Assembly (NCBI GenBank): GCA_022036555.1
Contig: CM039140.1
Location: 5,173,943-5,237,942 of the forward strand
Direction: 5' to 3'
DNA: 64,000 nt
From: Microstegium vimineum
Lineage: Eukaryota > Streptophyta > Magnoliopsida > Poales > Poaceae
The notes beneath the pieces are model-generated. The model saw nothing but the letters and a program-made list of their open reading frames with translations, searched no databases and was not told the DNA's origin. Of this stretch, positions 58,326 through 64,000 are shown piece by piece. The translations under genes were made by a program, and so were the position numbers. The first letter of the stretch is position 1, and every line of letters starts with the position of its first letter.

Positions 58326-60167
58326 AGCTCATGGACGACCCTTAGGGCTGGTTGAGCACCTTGGGTGTGTGTTGCCCTTAGTGTGCTTGGTGAAGGAGCC
58401 TTCTAACTCACATGTACAAGTAATAGTACGATTCTAATTGCGAGTGAGTGATCTCTAGTGCGTTGCTTTGAGAGATAGCTTCGTGTGGCACTAGGTGATC
58501 GTGTTGCAAGCCGGTGGTGCTTGTTACTCTTAGAGGTTGCCACCTCCTAGATGGCTTGGTGATCGAGTCTCCGTCGAAGCACGCAAGAAGCTTGTGCGTG
58601 GCTCCGGAGAAAAGCTTTGTGAGGGGTATTGTGCTCGCCCCACGGGAGATCGCGAAGAGCAACTCTAGTTGAAGGTATCGTTGAGTGCCCTCATCTTGTG
58701 TTGGTTAGGCGGCAACCCTTGAGGGGGTTAGGCGAGTGAGGCCTGTAAAAAGTCGTAAACCTCCAAGTGAGTGAGCCGATACAACGGGGACTAGCTTGGT
58801 GGCGATTAAGTGAACTTCGAGAGAAAAATCACTGTGTCAACCTTGTTCATCTTCTCGGTGGTTTGCATTCTCCAAATCACTAGCTTGTATTTACTTTCAT
58901 ATACTCGTGCTAGTGAGTAGTTGTTGCTCTTGTAACTAGTCTAGCTTGTGTGGATTGCCTAGTTACCTTCTAGCTTCTGTAGCATAGAAGTAGCTCTTGC
59001 GTGGCTAATTGGTTTGAGTAGCCTTGTTAGTCACATTGCTTAGTTTGTGTAGCTAAGTAAGTTGAGCTCTCTAGTTGGCTTGTGTAGTCTTGCTAGAGAG
59101 CATTGCTAGTGAGCTTAGGTGCTTTGTGCTTTGCTTACTAGCATGTGTAGGAGCCCCCGGTTTACTTAGAGTACTAGTTGCTTAGGTTTGTGTGACCTTG
59201 CAACATAAACTTGTTTAGGTGAGCTTCCTAGCCTGGCACCTTAGTTAGCTTCTTAGACATTCTTTGCTAGGTGCTAAAGTTATGGATAGAGGGGTGTAGT
59301 CTTGGCTAGACTGATAGTTTTAATTCCGCATTTGTTTCGGTTAGCCGTTGCGCTTAAGTTTTAGAAAGGACTATTCACCCCCCTCTAGTCTGCCATCTCG
59401 ACCCTTCACATATTGAATTTGAATTAACGATGCGATGTGTAAAGCTGCATGCAACCAACTTTGTGCTGGTAAATGACCATTCTATTTAATAGGTCATTCA
59501 AATAATTTTGATTCTCAATAAGAGATTTAATTAAACCATTATTGGTATGGACATAAGGTACTCAATATATAGTTCCCAAAAACCAAACAATTCCATGTGA
59601 AATGGATTTTATCCCGCGTCCAGGACAATTTGCTCTAAATTGAAGATTTTGAGCAATGTGTTTGGTATAATGGTGGTTCTCATAAGTGAGAGACACACGT
59701 GGAAATATATGGATGCATCAAAGTGAGTACTAATGGTCCAAAAAAATGGTTAAATGAGGTCACTAGTATGTACTTGAATTTCTTCAAGAAATTAGGTGGC
59801 ATATATATTTGAATTTAGACCAATAGAATTTATTACAATTCTCACGTTATTCCTATAGTGGAATAACCTAGGCAAATCTGCTAAGTCTTGTTGACTTCAA
59901 GAAAGAGAATTATTTTGTACGCAACATATAATATGGGATTGATGTATGTATAGTACACCCTAAATGATATGGAAGGAATGTGCATAATTATTTAGTTTTC
60001 ATATATGTTGCACTAAGTCGTGTGATGATTTTCATCATCGCTCCTTAGTAATGGGTTTGTTTATGGAAACCATGCAACTAGATAATATGAAAACAACTTA
60101 TGGTATTTATAGAATCAGGATATATGGACGTATCCATAATTAATTGAATACCCATAGAGGGAGCACA

Positions 60168-63100
60168 TGTGACAGAAGCGCCTAAATTATAAGAGATCAA
60201 GTACTAAAGTAGCCGAATTAACTGCCACTAAGAGCACTTGAGCCCATATAATCCCGGTAGTCCGCCGAGTGTCCCGAAAGACCTCGGTTAAATCAACGTC
60301 ACACCAAGGATCACTAGATTAAGTAAATACAAATCACTAAGCTCAGAGTTTGCGGCGGAATAAAATTTCATTTGAGTTCACAAATAAATAATACAAGTTT
60401 GAGTTCAAAACCTTTTAGTAAAGCAACATAACTTTGAAATAATTGGAATAGTATAAGTTGAAATACATTGCTAGCTTAAATCACATCCTCCGACAACAGC
60501 ATAGAGATGAGAGAATAATATAGAATCACCGTGCCCACCGGTGGTTAGCCACATCTTCAGCAGCAAGAGACCTTCACCTGCAATAAGGTGGGATAAACCC
60601 TGAGTACTCAAATGTACTCAGCTAGACTTACCCGTCTAACTGAAAATAAAGGCTCCAAGGATATGCATGACTTTATCTGGAGTTGGGTAAGCTTTAATTT
60701 TCGGAAATGCTTAATTAAAGGAGTTCACCTTAATGATTAAATGAGCAGTCATCTTTTATCCTACTATTTATGTCTAGGTTATTGCACCTGTACTAGAGCA
60801 CTCACTTGATCTAATCAAACAATAAGATAATACCATATCAAGTTCATTTGTCAATATTTTAGTAGAACCATTATCGATGTCACATGGAGTTGTACCGTGG
60901 TGAAGCTCAGCATAATCCCCCACTATCCGGTGGGAGGCGGCGACTCGAATCGATATACAACCAGCTGGTAAAATTACCTTTAACACACGCCCACACTTTC
61001 CTCGTCAGGTCCATGCATTGGGTTACCGCTCAACACTACCCAGGTAGTACGTCGCGAGCTCAAATTGGTCCACCCAATTGTAGAAATCAGTTGACCACCA
61101 CGGGGCGAGTCGTATCTATAAACTAGAAGGTGCTAACAGCAGACTGAGAGTCGGCCTGGACAGTGTTTACTCGGTTTCGAGGTCTGGAATCGTCACCGGC
61201 CCCTATGTGAAAGGGCACATTCAAAGATGTAAGAGGGCCACCATCGTATACAAACCTATACGATCCAACGGACGGACTGCCCCCAAGTCTAAACCACTTG
61301 GTGCCTCTTCCTTCCAGTTGACCGCATTTCATTACTACCATTGGTTCTTTCCCACGATAGCAAAATATAGCCAACCGTGATCGATACTATCCCCATGGGA
61401 TAATACGAATAAATATATAGATGTAACCATTTATTCTAAGCAGGCTAAGCGGTTGCTTTTACTTTTATTTAACAGGTCAACAAGGTAGGTAATTGAAATA
61501 TCAAGGAAGGTAATGCAGCAAATGGGATTCATCCAACTCCTAGCACCTAATGCATCACAGTATAAAATACTCAAGTAGATTAATTGTAAATACTGGGAGG
61601 CTTAAAGATGCTCCGGTGCTTGCCTGGGACCAACACTAGGTTAGTGTTCGTTAGAGGTCACTTGTTTGGCGAGCACCTTCAAAGATACTTCCATCTTCGG
61701 ACTTCGTCCTTCAACAACACCTTCAGGTTAGCTCCAAGCGCCACGTCCTTCACGTATGTACTTATCGTACCTAAATGAAATGCATATGCGTATGTATGAA
61801 TGCGAGGCAAAGATAACATGAACTATATATATAACCATTCAACACAAGCACAAAATCATACATGACATACACATAAGCACTTGGAATATTTATCTAAGTA
61901 TCACTAAAACACAACATAAGCGATAAAAAACACATTTCATGACATACCTAGTTACTTATAACTAGTTAACTAATTATCACCCAACTTAACATAGAAGATA
62001 ACAAGCACATAGAGCATGGTATACTATTAATATAAAGTCACACCATGGCAAGTATTCATCCAACAATTTTACTTAACACATTTAACTAGCAAGAACAAGT
62101 TAAGATAACTAACTTGGATATGCAATTTCAGGACAGCACACCGTAGTCACGGTTTCAGCAATAACTGGAGTTATACTAACCCGATAAACATGATTCTTAT
62201 ATATTTGGAAATCTAATTAAGTTTTCTACAACTTTCTTATAAACATGCAAGGATGATTTAATAGTTAAACAACTCGAAATAAACGAAGAAGGCATCTCTA
62301 TCCAAAACAGGGACAGATTTGGGAACCCTCCTGAAAATTGTTATAACTCAAGATCTAGACATCCTAAAATTTGAATCTTAACATTCTGGAAAGCTTATGA
62401 AAAGAGCTACAAATTATTCAACATTAGCAATTCAGGATTCAAAGTTTAACTTAGTTCAAAACCACTTTGAATCAGATCTGTCCAGAGATTTGGGCAGATT
62501 CTACTTGCAACTTAACAAATGCATATCTCTCAAACTACTGGAGATATGACCATGAAATTTTAACACAAGATAGGTAGTAGTATTATCTACAACTTTGGTA
62601 TTCATCATACCAACAGAAAACACCATTTTAATCCTCATATTAATTTCCTAACAGAAACTACTCTTGCTGTTAAGAATAGCAATTCAGTGCACTTGTTATT
62701 TTTATAGACCTTAAACTAGCAAACCTAAATTCATGAAATATTTATCAGACATCACACATCATCATATCAGTACACCACAAAAAATCTCACATTTGTTTGA
62801 GCAACACAGCAGCAGCTATAAAATTGACAAAATGCATCTAGCATTCCAAACCTAAGTACACAAATCACTTTTAGTGATAAAACATGAAACTAATGCATGT
62901 CATATTATAGATCTACTGCATAGATAATTTCATAAGGATTCCAAAAAGTCCAAAACCACATCCATACGATTTTTCTACGAATTGCTATGATTTTTCAAAG
63001 CTTCAGCTGGTTTCCTGAAAAAGAAAAAGAGGAACACTGTAGTGCACTATTCATCTGAGTCATAGAGTTTGCAGTTAGGACCCTCCCTTTCTTCTAATTG

Positions 63101-64000
63101 CTATACGAAGCCCTTGGTCACGAATTGGAAGCAGAGGACACCGGGGAAAGCACGGGTGGCGGCCGGAGGAGGCTTTTCGACGTCGGGGGAGTGGCGCGGG
63201 AGCACGAGGGGACCCGTGCGCACCTGCTGGTGGCCGCAGATGGCCATGAGGCGAGTCGTGGCGACCCGGCCACGCACGTGACAGCCGTAGCGGTGACTGC
63301 ACGGCAGCGGCGTTGCTCCCGGCGGCGAGGGCTCCAGCGAGCGCGAGCGGGGCACCGAGGAGAACAAGGAGGAGGTGGAGGCATTGCTAACTAGGCGCGG
63401 GGGTGCTCGGAGGCAAGGGCAGCAGCAGCACGAGCTCGGCCATGGCTGCCATGGTGGGCAAGCTCGTGTTCCAGCGTTTGGGGGCGAGAGAGAGAGAGCT
63501 ACGAGTGAGGGAGGCCGAGATATGGCTCTGGCGCTCCAAAACGAGGCAGCAGTGCCGACAGGAGAGGTTGGACGCGCGACAAGGGGGTTGGGGTGCGAGC
63601 CGAGCATGGACGCCACCTGGTGAGCGCGTCGGGCGAGGGAGGCCACGCGGCCATTTCGTCGAGCACGTGGCATGCGCCAAAGTGGCCGGCGTGGGAGGCG
63701 TTTTTGGGCCACTTCCCGGCTGAAATTGGACCTGGGCTGAATACGAAAGTTGTTCATCTCGAGCTGCTCTACATTTTCTGTTTAACCACCAAAGACATTT
63801 GAGCAGTGGATTAGAGGTTATTTAATCTCTAATTTGGTAGTGTCAATGCATTGACAACCATTAACGAAACCTTAAATTAACCACTAATACCAAGTCAAAT
63901 GGATTCCAACTTTTTGCAGGCTCTTCTCCAAAACATATGTTCCAGCTCTTATATTTGGCTCAACTAAAGTTTCTAGAGAAATTTCGGAGAACGCGGAATG
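60168..64000. mobile_element. Probable left end of another LTR retrotransposon, incomplete
   Basis: The decayed Copia stops being recognisable near 60168, where TGTGACAGAAGCGCC begins a different sequence. It is long, non-coding, and carries phrases familiar from grass LTRs (taaaccctgagtactcaaat, gtttgcggcggaataaa, and repeated ataactcaagatcta-type text). A GC-rich block at 63100-63720 has overlapping ORFs on both strands without family features. No second LTR, PBS or coding domain is inside the window, so class and orientation are uncertain. Confidence 0.4.

Larger units (their letters stand above)
57155..59408 (+). mobile_element. Solo LTR, Sirevirus-like, CATAT duplication
   Basis: 2,254 bp starting TGAAGGTCC and ending GACCCTTCA, flanked by CATAT (57150-57154 and 59409-59413). 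There is no internal coding DNA, so it is what remains after recombination between two LTRs. It has an array of GTCCGGAC-type motifs (57844-58267), a TATA box (58318-58325) and a C-rich ttcacccccctc 3' end, the same plan as the LTRs at 32256 and 44356, though the sequence is different. It interrupts the decayed Copia pol. Confidence 0.85.
54377..60167 (-). pseudogene. Decayed Copia pol on the minus strand
   Basis: Frame-broken fragments in correct pol order from high to low coordinates: integrase (VPYVHTNNGL and MVIYQHKVGC near 59450-59560), then past the solo LTR the integrase C-terminal part (PNISHLCMEYVCTYRYHHP near 57020-57110), linker (NAPERIEVPNKTIQLPLPK, 56650-56710), reverse-transcriptase end (NSIRPELAYADTLL near 55440-55500), and RNase H end (SPTIIYKDKVACIV near 55110-55150, then LQGSGGVFS near 54980). 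The wording matches grass Copia of the class with NAPERVEVP linkers. Many stops show long inactivity. Confidence 0.75.

Noticed and set aside
63101..63757. 218 aa minus-strand ORF in the GC-rich block at the right end
   Set aside because: Competing ORFs exist on both strands, composition is Arg/Pro/Ala-rich, and no motif is recognisable.

Overview
The window is nuclear DNA of a grass, most likely a panicoid such as Sorghum, Saccharum or Miscanthus; the species is an inference. The evidence is intron-rich plant genes, many grass MITEs with Stowaway-type (TA) or Tourist-type (3 bp) target duplications, and nested LTR and non-LTR retrotransposons. There are no bacterial-style operons, and I found no rRNA, tRNA or CRISPR.

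Genic part (1-24.6 kb). Three host genes are complete and can be read exon by exon. (1) A two-exon CC-NB-ARC-LRR immune receptor on the plus strand (87-2988, 913 aa). (2) A nine-exon respiratory burst oxidase homologue (plant NADPH oxidase) on the minus strand (5383-13271, 947 aa), converging tail to tail on the receptor. (3) A 14-exon auxin response factor of the ARF1/ARF2 type on the minus strand (18244-24562, 660 aa). All splice phases in the two long genes close without a break. Introns and spacers carry MITEs. One oxidase intron holds a 1.6 kb poly(A)-tailed retroposon with an 11 bp target duplication. One ARF intron holds a 2.1 kb foldback made of two inverted retrotransposon ends, apparently with a 5 bp duplication.

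Spacer (24.6-31.6 kb). The ARF leader and a GC-rich upstream region are followed by gene-poor DNA with MITEs and no convincing gene.

Retrotransposon nest (31.6-64 kb). A LINE (minus strand, 31645-51531) is bounded by a 16 bp target duplication. Its second ORF is split by a 13.7 kb Copia element of Sirevirus type (plus strand, 32256-45957) bounded by the 5 bp duplication GAAAG. That element has paired LTRs, a tRNA-Met-type primer binding site, broken gag and pol frames, and after pol a long extra ORF (41107-43863). The extra ORF is one continuous frame interrupted only by stop codons that C-to-T changes explain. Arrays of a GACGGACGC/GCGTCCGTC motif lie just upstream of the LTR TATA box and again upstream of the extra ORF. 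Farther right, a decayed Copia element on the minus strand (3' LTR at 53965-54376) is interrupted by a 2.25 kb solo LTR (57155-59408, duplication CATAT). That solo LTR carries its own array, built on GTCCGGAC, at the same place relative to its TATA box. A further LTR-type element probably begins near 60168 and runs out of the window.

The most interesting signals are the paired motif arrays with the extra ORF, the foldback inside the ARF intron, and substitutions at normally conserved positions in the oxidase EF-hand and in the receptor MHD motif.
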